Shown piece after piece: positions 10,555 through 22,104 of a DNA stretch of 64,000 bases (its first letter is position 1; the number at the start of each line of letters is the position of its first letter). Source of the stretch: Siphonodentalium dalli (taxonomy: Eukaryota; Mollusca; Scaphopoda; Gadilida; Siphonodentaliidae); NCBI GenBank assembly GCA_032622095.1, contig CP136066.1, forward strand, positions 186,658,716-186,722,715, in the 5' to 3' direction. The notes below the pieces were generated by a model, which was not told where the DNA came from, made no database searches, and saw nothing but the letters and a program-made list of their open reading frames with translations. Made by a program: the position numbers and the translations under genes.

Positions 10555-13500
10555 TGAGGGGGGCCACCCCACCCCCTCTGGCATCCGGCATCCGGCCTAA
10601 AATGGGGGGTGGCATCTGGAATACTCCATAACAGAGGATGGCATCCGGAATACTATTTATTCCAATTTAACCCATTGTTGTCAAACGTTTATAGCTAAAA
10701 CAACGCATTGGTATAGTATCAAATGTGCAATTCATTCTATATATGACCATATATACCAGCTATATAAACTCAAAGAAAGAATGAGACGTGTGAGCGCTAT
10801 GCAACTATCCCTTTACGTTGCTCCATTCCGTCTCCGTGTCACAGCATAAAAACCTTCCATGGGGGAATCTGGGTCTGGTTTTAGCCTCTTCAATGATATT
10901 TTTGTTTTGAAATTCTCCACACCAAACGATGCGGCCCACTGAGTAACAACGGACTCATTGATGAGGAGGGTTTTTAGCTCCCATAATGAAATATTGGTTC
11001 CATTTGACAAACAAACAAAAACTCCGCTGTTCCGGGCGGCGTGATGAACTGAATTCCATTCGGAACGATTTATCCAGGAGATATTGGTCGGCCTCTGCAC
11101 CCCCAGGACTCAACTTCACCCCACTAATGTTCTTTCTCAATGTCTCTAATTTATTTCTGTTGTTAACAAGAAAAAAAGTGGCCGCAGAGACTCCAGACAA
11201 GATGGCGGCCATCGTGGAGGCCATTTTTTGTATATGCACCTGGTATCTTTGATCACCATTATAGTAAAGATGATACCACAAGCGGTCTTGTTTCCGTTCG
11301 ATTCGTTATGCTAATATACAACCATTACAAATTATCCAAAAATCTGATACCAGATTCCAACATGGCGGTCAAGATGGCCACCGAAATGTGAAAATATGGT
11401 ATTTTTCTGACATTTCACCACCTTTCGTTTGTCTCTGTGGAAAAATATTGGCATCTTGGCGTAAATTTATACATTTATCGTATAGAAGAGATATTGGCGA
11501 ACACAAGGGGACCATAATGTACATTCATTGTGGGATATTTTTGTCCGATATCACGTTTTCCCAAGTACCAGAATAATAGGTCAAAGCCGAATCGACGCTG
11601 ATAACACGATGTAATGTTTCGAATCAATGAATGTCATTGATATAATAACAACACCTATGCATATATATGTGCAGGAGATACTCGAGCAAGAATTCCTCTT
11701 ATATCTGAGTTGAGGAATATTCGCCCAAATTCAAGATGGCGGCCAAAATAGTATAACAAAGTATAAAAATAGCTGAAAATCACTGATTTTAACATCGGTG
11801 AGCGTTATTGTCACGACAACCCCATACCTGCTTACTATTGTGAGTTGGGAACACTTAGCCGAAGAACTGTCCATTTGCCACATCCAAACAAAAGTCTCAC
11901 AAATCCAAAATGACGCCTACAATGGCGGACAGATTTTGAAAAAATCACCGAAACTCCCCAACATTCACATCACTGAGCATTATTGTCGAGACAACCCCAC
12001 CGATTCTCACAGTTGAGTTGGACACACTGAGGCGAAGTAACTACCTTACATCTCATACAAGAAATTGTTTCCCAAATCGAAGATGGCGGCCAAAATGGCG
12101 ACCGAGATTTGAAAACACCCCCACACTCATCCACCCTCCCACGATGGGCGTCATTGTTTTGCGATTCCTACCCACCACTACATGTTGATATGGAACATTG
12201 ACATGAAGTATGTATTCATTTGAGTTTGGCAATTGATACTCAGTCAAGTAGGCGGGCAAGAAGTGTGGGTATATTATGTAGTATGGTATTCTACGCCTTA
12301 TCAGAAAGGCATCCGTCAAATGTCAGGCTTTCAACATTCGAAGCCATATACAGAAGTTTTCCGGGTACGTCAGTGCATTAGACGAGTATGTGAATTGATG
12401 AACCATATATTGAGAAGTGGCTGTTTGGGAAGATCATCAGGTGTACATGTTGTTATCCTCATTATGTCACCAAAGCTGAACATACGCAGATAGAGACCGG
12501 CACCGACATATGCATTGTTTGAAACATTCCGATTAGTGGGACCTTTCTACAGAGAAGTTTAGAAAACTCTGTTGGTGTGAGCGAGATAGATTAATTTGAC
12601 GAAGAGACGGAAACTGGTCCAGATAATGCTGAATGTGGCAAATCAGAATAAACTCAGGTACTGTTGTTTTGATTCTTGGAAGTCAAAATATGACTATTCA
12701 GCGCACCTATATACGGTTACGGCCATTATGGCCGCTTAGTGGAGAATGGATTTCGAAATGCCACATTATTAATTGTGGGTTTTCATCCTTCCAGAAGACT
12801 ACGACTTATGTTGGAACTAATAGATTGATTATATTATGTACCGTTTTGTCCATTGAAATAATGACAAAAAGTTGAAATTAGTCTGTGATAATATCGACTT
12901 CTTTTCAATTTCTGGCCGCTAGTTTGGTCGCCATCTTGACTGAGAATTTGCCAAACTCAATTGAGTACTTCATATAAATTGTCCATATGAACATGCAATT
13001 GTGGGCATAAATCGCGCACAATAAGGCCCATCGCAAGAAAGTAAAGAGATGTGAGCCTGTTTTCAAACTACGGCCGCCATCTTGGCCGCCATCCTCAATT
13101 CGGAAAACAACCCATTGCATGAGATGCAAGGCAATCACTTCACATCAGTATTTCCAACTCAACTGCCAGCATGTGTCCAGTTGTCTCGAAAATAATGCCC
13201 AACGATGTGGAACTTCGGGAACTTCGGTGACTCTTCAAAAATATCTCGGCCATTGCAGGCGCCATTCTAGATTTTGGGGGACTTCCACCTGGATATGATA
13301 TAAGGACAGTTCTTCACCTAAGTGTTCCCAATTTGTATTTGTAATTGGCATAGCTTTTCACAAACCAAAATCAACGACAATAAATAAACGAAATTGAAAT
13401 TTCAACTAAAGCTTTTACCGGGCTCGGGGTCGCAGTACAACTTTAATGTAGAACAGTATACACCGGGTGCGTTAATAATATCTGTCATGGTAATTTCGGC

Positions 13501-13613
13501 ATCCGGAATACGAAATATACAGGTTTCGGCATCCGGCGTACTGACACTCGGCATCCGGAATACTCTATATTAACCCCGGAATCCGGCGTACGAAAAGGGG
13601 GTGGTCCCCCTCA
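10555..13613. mobile_element. 3.06-kb element, TGAGGG family, 4-bp target duplication
   Basis: The ends are TGAGGGGGGCCACCCC on the left and, reading inward from the right, TGAGGGGGACCACCCCC. A TATA duplication flanks them (10551-10554 and 13614-13617). The sister arm of the host inverted repeat, at about 14668-14695, carries the same flanking sequence with a single TATA and no insert, which proves the boundaries. Subterminal zones carry repeated CATCCGG phrases (GGCATCCGGAATAC and GCATCCGGCGTAC variants) at 10580-10655 and 13500-13592. The interior is a degenerate tandem array containing many AAGATGGCGGCC motifs. No transposase is recognisable. Confidence 0.88.
11199..13262. repeat. Degenerate tandem array with AAGATGGCGGCC motifs
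   Basis: AAGATGGCGGCC or close variants occur on the plus strand at 11199, 11361-11383, 11733, about 11909-11935 and 12080, and inverted at about 12929, 13072 and 13250. Between 11360 and 12200 they recur with a degenerate unit of roughly 175 bp that also contains a phrase like GAGCATTATTGTCGAGACAA. Similar motif-bearing stretches lie outside the element at 15960-16580 and 24180-24245. The motif equals the mammalian YY1 consensus; whether it binds anything here is unknown. Confidence 0.65.
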
Positions 13614-14027
13614 TATATCGGTATGGTGCAGTCGTCACTGCGCAACGATCCATTATATGCATGTATACTTTAGAGTGAAATATACTGGCATACTATCCGT
13701 GAGCATCACATAGCATCCGGTTTATATATGTATACATGAATGTGCAGTCCGGAACTGGCTTACACACGCGCGGGGCACACTAACTAGTCACCATGGTCCA
13801 TATGGGCAAATACTCCAATCGTGAGCCCACGTGGACACCACAGCCTAATATAATTTGTAACTAAGTAAGCCCTACTGGCATACGGTCGCATACCCCCAGG
13901 GAAGCACCCACGTATCAAACATATTTTCATGTATAATTTGTTGTCGCAACTGCGTTGTAAAGGAGTCCGCAGGCGTGAGGCCATTTTGACTGAATTACCG
14001 ATAGGACAGTATTTATATATGTTATAC

Positions 14028-14299
14028 CGTGCGCACGGATTATTAATTCGTGCGCACGGTTTATTAATTCGTGCGCACGGATTACTATTTCGTGCGCACG
14101 GATTAGTATTTCGTGCGCACGGATTAGTATTTCGTGCGCACGGATTATTAATTCGTGCGCACGGTTTATTAATTCGTGCGCACGAATTAGAAGTTCGTGC
14201 GCACGGATTACTATTTCGTGCGCACGGATTATTAATTCGTGCGCACGGATTACTATTTCGTGCGCACGGATTATTAATCCGTGCGCACGGATTATAAAA
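14028..14299. repeat. 13-unit tandem array of a 21-bp GTGCGCAC repeat
   Basis: Thirteen units of the form TTCGTGCGCACGGATTATTAA, each with the palindrome GTGCGCAC, spaced exactly 21 bp apart. Every unit contains ten alternating purine-pyrimidine bases (CGTGCGCACG). The array is the core of the large inverted-repeat element. Because 21 is a multiple of three, both strands show long repetitive frames (RAHGLLI and NPCARIN repeats); these are artefacts. Confidence 0.93.
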
Positions 14300-14869
14300 T
14301 ATATTTACCATGTCACCTCCCGGGCTCCATACCTTTACAACGCAGTTGCGACAACAAATTATACATGAAAGTATGTTTGATACGTGGGTGATTCCCTGGG
14401 GGGTATGCGACCGTATGCAAGTAGGGCTTACTTAGTTACAAATTATATTAGGCTGTGGTGTCCACGTGGGCTCACGATTGGAGTATTTGCCCATATGGAC
14501 CGTGGTGACTAGTTAATGTGCCTCGCTCGTGTGTAAGCAAGTTCCGGACAGCACATTCATGTATACATATATAAACCGGGATGCTATGTGATGCTCACGG
14601 ATAGTATGCCAGTATATTTCACTCTAAAGTATACATGCATATAATGGATCGTTGCGCAGTGACGACTGCACCATACCGATATATATGATATCAGGAATGG
14701 CCGAAATGGAGTGTAAGATGTAGGATACCCTCTTCAGCAAGACTAAATACTGAAGACATGCATCAGTATTTATTTTTGTGGAAGATGGAATGAGGGTCAA
14801 TTAGGGAAGGGGGGGGGGGGGTAAAGTGCCTTTCATGGGCTGAATTGAATATAATAGACCCATGTGTAA

Positions 14870-15228
14870 GCCAGTTCCGGACTGAACAGTTTTTACATGT
14901 ACGGGCATATAGATGTGACCCGCGGTGCCTTATGGTCCCATTTTCCTTAACTCTATAATATAGATACTCATATGGATCGTTGTGCAATGATTTTTCCACC
15001 GTGCAACATGGCAGGTATGGCATTGAAACAATAGCTTTTGGTCCACCCCACCTGTTATCCACACCCATATATATACCACAAACATGCCATGTTAGGAGCT
15101 CGCCAGGTAAAACTCATCATAGGGCGACGACGGGTTATTAGTCAACAATAGTATTATGTTCAGTTCAACATATAACGAAGACACTTTATCCCCATTGACA
15201 TTCCTTGGGAAATGCAAGGGGGATTGTT
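14870..15228. other. Diverged repeat-derived spacer
   Basis: The sequence just after 14869 (GTAAGCCAGTTCCGGACTGA) is a diverged copy of 14530-14550 (GTAAGCAAGTTCCGGACAGC), and 14972-14990 resembles the start of the nearby arm. This suggests a partial older copy of the same repeat. No exon recognised. Confidence 0.4.
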
Positions 15229-15414
15229 AATCCGTGCGCACGGATTTCCAATTCGCGCGCACGCATTATTAATTCGTGCGCACGGATTACAATTTCGTGC
15301 GCACGAATTATTAATTCGTGCGCACGGATTATTAATTCGTGCGCACGGATTATTAATTCGTGCGCACGGTTTATTAATTCGTGCGCACGAATTATTAATC
15401 CGTGCGCACGGATT
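15229..15414. repeat. Second, 9-unit array of the 21-bp GTGCGCAC repeat
   Basis: Nine 21-bp units of the same type as at 14028-14299 (one has GCGCGCAC). It ends in the same unit edge followed by the same 40-odd bp (ATAAAATATATTTACCATGT and onward to GGGCTCCATA) as the first array. The arrays therefore derive from one sequence and moved with their right flank. Confidence 0.9.
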
Positions 15415-15454
15415 ATAAAATATATTTACCATGTCACCTCCCGGGCTCCATATA

Positions 15455-15713
15455 AATGTCTCTTTTCGCATTAAATTACCGTTTTAAATTCACAACTGAT
15501 GTGGGTTTCAGATAAAATAGCATGTCTTCTGCGGAAAATATCCGTTTATTGTCGCAATTGTGATATTTTATTTCATATAATTGTGGTTTTATTTGAGCGG
15601 GTCACTAACGCTTAAGCCGTGTCATAAGCGAGCATATAGGGCGGTCTTGGACTAAACGCCAGCATCGCCATCCCAATATCTTAGCTGGTTTTAGTACAAG
15701 AAGACTTGGACTA
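15455..15713. mobile_element. Truncated end of the TAGTCCAAG (9-bp duplication) element
   Basis: This 259-bp stretch is nearly identical, in reverse orientation, to 62255-62517, the left end of the complete element at 62255-63613. It keeps the terminal sequence (ends CTTGGACTA at 15713) but the other terminus is not found nearby. Its inner edge at 15455 abuts the flank of the second 21-bp array. Confidence 0.85.
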
Positions 15714-16950
15714 GGTATAGCTGAGAAGTACAATCCCACTTCATAGCTATCACAATAAACAATTGCGTATTGCTACCTGCTATGCTACACTATATGTATT
15801 TTCTACCGATATGGCACGACAAGTACTAACACTAACAATTAACTGCATCATCAATTACCATTTGATATGGTAACCACCAATACTTCTCACTTAGTACTTT
15901 GGCTTAGAGTATAGCACATAAGTGTAGACATTGGAATAGTAACACTTGCCCACACCAAGCTAAGATGGCGGTCTAAGATACTTTCTAATTTCACATAGTG
16001 AGTTGGATTTTCTCTTCAACACCCTCCTCACTTAATATCAGGAAATTTGAAGAAATGCCGCGTATGCCATACAGGACATCGCTAATGTGTATAATAAATT
16101 AAAGCTATGCACATTTACTTAAAAGTAGCTGATTAACCTAATTCGCCATGATGGAATGCCAGGGCGACATTTGGTGATGTACCGTAACGAACACTGAATT
16201 TTTAATTTTGACTGCCATTTTGGTAGCCATCTTGGATGAAATTGAACAGTTTTGTTGAAGTGTGATATTATTTCCGTATGTGGCACGAATACTTCTTTCA
16301 CATCACTGAATGCCGCTCATTTATTTAAATCTATTGCTACATTATCGGAATTAATTTTTGAAAAGATGCTATAATTCGATTGTCTAAAGTGGATTTTTAA
16401 CAGATCGAACTTGTTTTGTACAATACAATTGGTCACCACATTGCTGAAGCAATAATTAAACACAGAATTGTCACAATTCGCAGTCGATACCGAACAGAAG
16501 GTCATTTACATGAAATTCTTGAAAATTGCAAAATTGTTGATTTGTTATTGCCATTTTGGCAGCCATCTTTGACTGGAATAACATTTTCCCGTGAAATTGG
16601 GTACTGTACTTCGATAACTACTATTGATGAATTGCCCTAACTAAAAAGAATGTATAACAATTAAGAAATATGCGCTGAATTCGTCAGTTCTTATGAAAAC
16701 CCTACATCTGAACTGAACTGACAATGACGTCATCTTTGTGACGTCATAATTCTCTCCATTCGCGGACCCATGAAGTCTAACAAACTTTTTCCGACAAAGT
16801 AAGTGATACCCTATCATAATATCATAGTCTCTACATTTGTTAAAAAAATTCCCACGAAAGTACATAAGCGACTCTACTATTTGGGTTGAAAGGTGTTTAT
16901 TGTTTTGGTCTATATTAAATCTGTCACACTACGGGATTTATAGACCAAAT
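15714..16950. other. Gene-free region with motif-bearing repeat remnants
   Basis: No exon recognised. AAGATGGCGG-like phrases occur at about 15963, 16205-16235 (inverted) and 16548-16570 (inverted), as inside the element at 10555-13613, so it probably contains fragments of that tandem array. Confidence 0.4.
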
Positions 16951-16954
16951 TGTT

Positions 16955-18010
16955 CGCCCGATTTTGACAGAACTCTATACTCTCATTAAGTAGACATGGA
17001 TAAATAATTTATATGCAGCCTGTGTCAGGGAGGACGCAGTTATATATGGGTGGGTGTAATATAGTGTGTCATTTTGACATATTTCTCGATGGGTTAATAT
17101 ATAATGCTATGTTATTATGGTCTGAAATGACTAATATCGAGATTTCTGGTGACCATTCAACGTTTGATGGGGTATATTTTAGAAGTTCTGACACGTCACC
17201 AAGCTTCGGTACATGTCACGAAGCTTCGGTACATAGGATGAAAAACCGCCACAGATTTGGGGTTAATGATGCAAGGTCACATTTTTCGCCAGATTTCGAC
17301 AGAACTATATGCTCTCATTAAGTAGACATGGATACACTTCTTGTATGTAGGGAGGAAGCAGTTATATAGGGTGGATGTAATATAGTGTGTCATTTTGACA
17401 TAATTACACCATGGTTTAATATATAATTCCATGATAATTACAATCTGAAATGACTGATATCAAAGTGACCATTCAACGTTTGATGCCATTTGACGGTACG
17501 TGGCACGAAGCTTCGGTAAATTGTATGAAAAATCGCCACAGATTGGGGTTAACGATGCGAGGTCACATTTTCGGTCATATTTTGACGGAACTGTATACTC
17601 TCATTAAGTAGACATCGATAAACTTCTTATATGTAGCCATGTGTCAGGGAGGGAGCAGTTATATAGTAGGTGTAATATAGTGTGTCATTATGACATATTC
17701 CTCGATGGGTTAATATATAATGCGATGCTAATTATGATCTGAAATTATTAATATCCGGGTTTCTGGTGACCATTCAACGTCTGTTAACGTTACCATATGA
17801 TGTCATATGGTGGTATATTCCTGGAGTTCTGACACGTCACGGTACATGGCACGAAGCTTCGGTGCATTGTATGAAAAACCGCCACAGGTTTGGGTTTAAG
17901 AATGCATTGTCAATTGCATTGCCACAGCACTGGGAGAGAAGTACCCAGGGTCACATGTTTCTTCTGATTTTGATAGTACTGTATACTGTTATTAATAAAG
18001 ATACACCTTG
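16955..18010. repeat. Tandem repeat of about 290-390 bp, three copies
   Basis: The marker phrase TCTCATTAAGTAGACATGGA occurs at about 16980, 17313 and 17600 (one mismatch), with a degenerate fourth at 17990. Each unit contains TATAGTGTGTCATTTTGACA-like sequence, a GTGACCATTCAACGTTTGAT phrase and one or more GAAGCTTCGGT boxes. Frames reading through it are repeats of each other and not genes. Confidence 0.8.
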
Positions 18011-19924
18011 ACTAACTTCATGTTGAATGAACCAGTCACAGTATAATTTTCTATTATTGAACATTTAACTTGAATGTCACGAATAATCGGTACATTCATG
18101 TTTTGTTTCGACGTCGACTGTATCCATAAATCTGATTTAAATATAGTAATATATAAATAATAATTAATGTACCGAAGCTTCGTATCTATAGGTTACAAAC
18201 ACCTAATTATTTTCCATAGGCGACAGTGTTAACTAAAAGTCCCGCCAGCTATGGGTTAAGCCTATTTGAACTTCAAGTGGTCAATTTTCCCTTAGCACGT
18301 CATCAGCTGCACCAGTATGTGACAACAAACGCGCCATTTTCGGTATTTTTTTCAAACGATAGTCTTGCATTTCCACAACTACCCCATTTACTGCACAAAA
18401 ATCAGCAGCATAAACATATCCAGACCCCTTCCGTAACTTCTAGATACCACCAGACTCTTCCTGGACATATAAACATACACGATCGCCATATTTACGTAGG
18501 CTATGATTTTATGTTCCCGATTAGGGATATTTCCCTCAATGATAATCAACCAATCAGCAGCCAGATTGTTTTGTTATGCTGACTCGAGTTTCAAGAAGCG
18601 TAACTCTATATAATTAGTTGCCTGTACTTATAATTGTAAAGAAAATCGAACTTTGATTATGTAAACTGCGCCAATTTTACAAAAAAAGCTTTACTGTGAT
18701 ACGATAGAAATATAGAAGTCATTGGTCATCCTATTATCTCCCAGTGGTCTCTTGACCCACATACCCCGTTTTAAAATTGACCATTTGGGTGGGGGGGGGG
18801 GGGGGGGTAAGAAATAACACCGATACTCGATTCCTGATAACTCTGGAAGCACAGTTCAGTAGAAAGATACTAATGTCTCATGTCATGCTTGTTATATACA
18901 TATATACTGCATAGTGTCGCATGCCCCATGTCCATCCACTCTCTAATCGGAATAGTATGACCACAAATGTGACCACACCCAAAATTCAGGGTTTTTCATC
19001 ATAATTTAATAACGCACAGGATAGAAAGGCATATGTATATGTTTTGGAAACTAGTTACGTATATCTACCATATGCCTTAAGAAATTTATCTAATTTTGAA
19101 CAGTACAATGTTTAATTGGATTTGAATTAGACCCCCCTCAACTTAGAAAACAAGTAGAAACCTTCTTAAATCCATTTATAAACATTGTAGAAGCCAAGTT
19201 GTAAATTATTTAACAATATTAAAATAATTATGGTGAATTTTAACCTTAAAATCATACTAAGATGAAATGGTTGCAATTTGGACGATTTTGCGTAAAAAAG
19301 TAAAAAAAATGGTAAAAAAATTGAAACAAAAACATTTAAATTCTTCAATTTTTTAGCACAATTAGTTATTTAACATTATTAACACAATTACTATTCAACT
19401 GAATCACCAAAATCATACTAAAATGAAACTTTACACATTGAACAAAAAAATGAAAATTTTGGGCTTAAAATGTCGAAAAATGCCCAAAAAATCGAAAAAA
19501 AAAACAAAGAAGGCTACAAATTTGTTCTTGCTATCATGATTTTTCTTCATTACCATACCTAAAACATTAAAAATAACATGGTCGCAGCTTGTCCGTCAAT
19601 ATGAGCAACACTACCTCCCGATCTCCTGGACTATTCTCCCTAACATGTGCCACTTCTTTGTCCCAATAGAAGTGAATTCTCTCTCATATGCCAATATGTA
19701 TATGTCTCAACAGCATGTTTAAAGTATATATACTGATTATAATAGGGTTCTTACTCACTATAATAGTTTAATAATTGGCTCTTGTGTTGCATAATACTTA
19801 TTGGATCATAGAATGTTGATGTTGGGGGGTAAATTTAACTTCAGCCATTGTTACTTCTCCCTGATAGCAGTCCATTTCTACCTAATAACCAAACAGGGAG
19901 AAGTTACTTAATTTAGTCATTCAA
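18011..19924. other. Gene-free region
   Basis: No exon recognised. A run of about 16 G is at 18791-18807. The stretch 19190-19510 is strongly A/T-rich with two similar segments (CCTTAAAATCATACTAAGAT and CACCAAAATCATACTAAAAT), probably an old duplication. A 118-codon open frame at 18226-18582 has no recognisable content. Confidence 0.4.
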
Positions 19925-20165
19925 AGAGTAAAATCCCAGATGGCTGCTACCGGCCATGTTGTATGGCCGATCAACCCCAAAATGACTCGTTCCCATCTAC
20001 ATGTCAATGTCAACAGCTATGACAAATTTTATAATGATCCGACCAAAGGTACAACCTGTAGCCTGTGCTAGAGGAAATTGTTGATGCACACACACACGGA
20101 CGACGGATACCAAGCCATGGCAATAGCTCAAACTTTACAAATAAAGTTGAGCTAAAAAGGGCAAA
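19925..20165. repeat. Dispersed repeat, SINE-like or retroelement 3' end
   Basis: Contains CCAGATGGCTGCTACCGGCC, then GAGGAAATTGTTGATG followed by an (AC)n tract, ACGGACGACGGATACC and AAGTTGAGCTAAAAAGGGC. A related arrangement (GGAAATTGTTGATG, a spacer, AAGTTGAGCCAAAAAGGGCC) is at 42097-42160. Such sequences are common dispersed repeats in molluscan genomes as I recall. No coding sequence. Confidence 0.5.
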
Positions 20166-20915
20166 GGATTGAGGACTGAGAATTATATTCCGACTAAAAT
20201 ATTTGATGTTACAAAACACTTAGTGATATTTGTTGATAAATAAAAATCATTTAAACACGCAAAATGTTGTTATTGGTGAACTATAAATAACTAGAATGCA
20301 CTCACTGGAGCTGCCTATACTTGCGCCCATCACGCATTTGGCATGTTTTGTGGTGTCTTGCTAACAACAGTTTGAACCACGGGTGCTGGCCCCTCGTTTG
20401 AGAGATCCATACAAAAAATATGGATATCAAATTTCAATTAATCCAACGCTGAAGTATTTGTGTGTACGGACAGAATATCTCTGTTATCTCCAGTTGATAT
20501 ATTACACTAATGGTGGTCTTAGTACGAGTTGTTTGACATATTTATAGAACAATATAGACATCGCTGATATGAAGGGTGTTTTGACGATTGGTTGCCGATG
20601 ATGCTATATATTATACATGTATACCAATGGGTTAAATTACTAGTTTGACTAGAATGATTACCGGCACAATTAAATAAAAGACAAGTTAGTCTTTGATTAA
20701 ACGTGTATAAATGTCAAGATGCCTATTAGCGACTGATCTATACAGTCATCGGGAACATATCATCATAATGTATATTGCGTTGAGAATGAGAAAGCTTGTT
20801 TTCCCAGTTAATAAATAAGGCATTTTAATAATCCATGTTTCCACATTCACATTTTCAGTGTAATTGTTTCTCAATTGAACCATGCGCTCGACTGTTTGCC
20901 CGGACATGGTTCATA
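20166..20915. other. Gene-free spacer
   Basis: Nothing recognisable; AT-rich sequence between a dispersed repeat and the 7-kb element. Confidence 0.4.
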
Positions 20916-21195
20916 AATATGAGGGTGGCGACCCCCCTCCCCCTGGCAACCGGCTTAAAATGGACCCCGGCATCCGGAATACGCCATAACAGAGAGGCGG
21001 CATCCGGAATACTATTTGATTAAATTTATTGTAAACAGACTCGGGAACGAAGTGAACGTTGGCATGAGGTATTGGAATTAGTCTCCGTATTGACTAGTAA
21101 TGATTTGATTTAGCAGCTTTACGGAAAGATTAAACTTTTTACTCAATGTATGATCTCATATCATACATATATACTATACGCCCTGCTGTCTAACT

Positions 21196-21440
21196 TACTC
21201 GCGGCCACATTGGATCCACCAGGTCCGGTTCCGTGGTTTTAGTGCTACAGTTCAAAGTTTTGGAGTAGCATTTCCATATTTGACATAAATGGAAGTCATG
21301 AATATTCAAAAGCTCCATATATGGAAATGCTACTCCAGAACTTTGATCTGTAGCAATAAAACAACCGTGACTGCATGGAAGAATATCTGATACCATGGAA
21401 CCGGACCTGCATGCATGGTGGATCTAATATGGCCGCGAGT
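21196..21440. repeat. Inverted repeat, foldback-like
   Basis: Arms of roughly 115 bp with CTCGCGGCCACATTGGATCC at the left and GGATCTAATATGGCCGCGAG at the right; matching inner parts are TTTTGGAGTAGCATTTCCAT and ATGGAAATGCTACTCCAGAA. Diverged and of unknown family, nested in the 7-kb element. Confidence 0.7.
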
Positions 21441-21666
21441 TAATGACATGATATGGCGTATTGGGTGGGGGTGAAAGGCATAGACCATGTTCCAAATGAC
21501 AGGAGTGGTATAATATACTGAATGAGGAGAAGTTGAAGTGGCATACGTGCGGAAATTACCTATATAGCCAATCTTGGGTGACCGTTCATGGTCGTACACG
21601 GTAGTATTGAACACCAGGGACACGCAAATAGAAAACTAACATCTTTTTAATATTTAATATTTCAAA

Positions 21667-22104
21667 TTAAAGGTACTCAATCAGAGGGTCTCCATATCAT
21701 CACATTCCAACAAAAACGACAACATGTTTTGAAATGCCGCTTCAGTTATCATAATCTAATAATTGCCCAAATATAACGAAAAGCACAATCAACTATAGTA
21801 TAAAATTCCACAAAACCCTGCAAAACCTGTTATTTATCAACATTTTGTTCAACGAAATTTTGCCGGTTTGTCAAATATCTAACACAAAATCCACTTGATT
21901 TTACCCGCAATTTGGTCAATGAAATTCTTCTCGTTGACTGTCTATTGGGCCACCTAAAATAATAGATTTCAAACATCGATATTTGATCACTCTGAGCGGT
22001 GATGGATGGGTTCCTCGACTCGAATCAAATATGTTTTACCCCCCCCCCCCCGAAGCCAAGGAAATAGTAATTTGCGAGCGTTTATTCGGATTGAGTACCT
22101 TTAA
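21667..22104. mobile_element. MITE, TTAA-flanked, AGGTACTCAATC ends
   Basis: AGGTACTCAATC at the left and GATTGAGTACCT at the right, each bordered by TTAA (21667-21670 and 22101-22104). A second copy is at 27170-27657, sharing TTCCTCGACTCGAATCAAAT near the right end. TTAA duplication indicates a piggyBac-like or Kolobok-like mobiliser. Confidence 0.8.

Larger units (their letters stand above)
10360..14869. mobile_element. Large inverted-repeat element with a tandem-repeat core, split by a nested insertion
   Basis: Left arm: 10360-10554 continuing at 13618-13961, interrupted by the 3.06-kb insertion annotated separately. Right arm: about 14328-14869, the reverse complement. The ends read TACACATGGGTCTATT inward. 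Between the arms lies the 13-unit 21-bp array at 14028-14299. Poly-C (10406-10425) and poly-G (14807-14821) runs sit at matching positions in the two arms. The right arm preserves the empty site for the nested insertion. I could not define a convincing target duplication at the outer ends, so the superfamily is unknown. No coding sequence was recognised. Confidence 0.8.

Noticed and set aside
10434-10631. Frame with PPPLASG next to a poly-C run
   Set aside because: Crosses from one transposon into another at 10555, so it cannot be one gene.
10813-11281. Two overlapping minus frames of 95 and 108 codons inside the 3-kb element, considered as a frameshifted transposase
   Set aside because: No recognisable motif; composition does not differ from the surrounding repeat array.
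13784-14311. 175-codon minus frame and 122-codon plus frame with NPCARIN / RAHGLLI repeats
   Set aside because: They are both strands of a 21-bp tandem repeat whose length is a multiple of three; openness follows from the repeat and not from coding.
14028-15414. CRISPR-like appearance of regularly spaced repeats
   Set aside because: No unique spacers separate the units; this is a eukaryotic tandem array inside an inverted repeat.
15160-15474. Overlapping open frames on three frames with CARIIN-type repeats
   Set aside because: Same artefact from the second 21-bp array.
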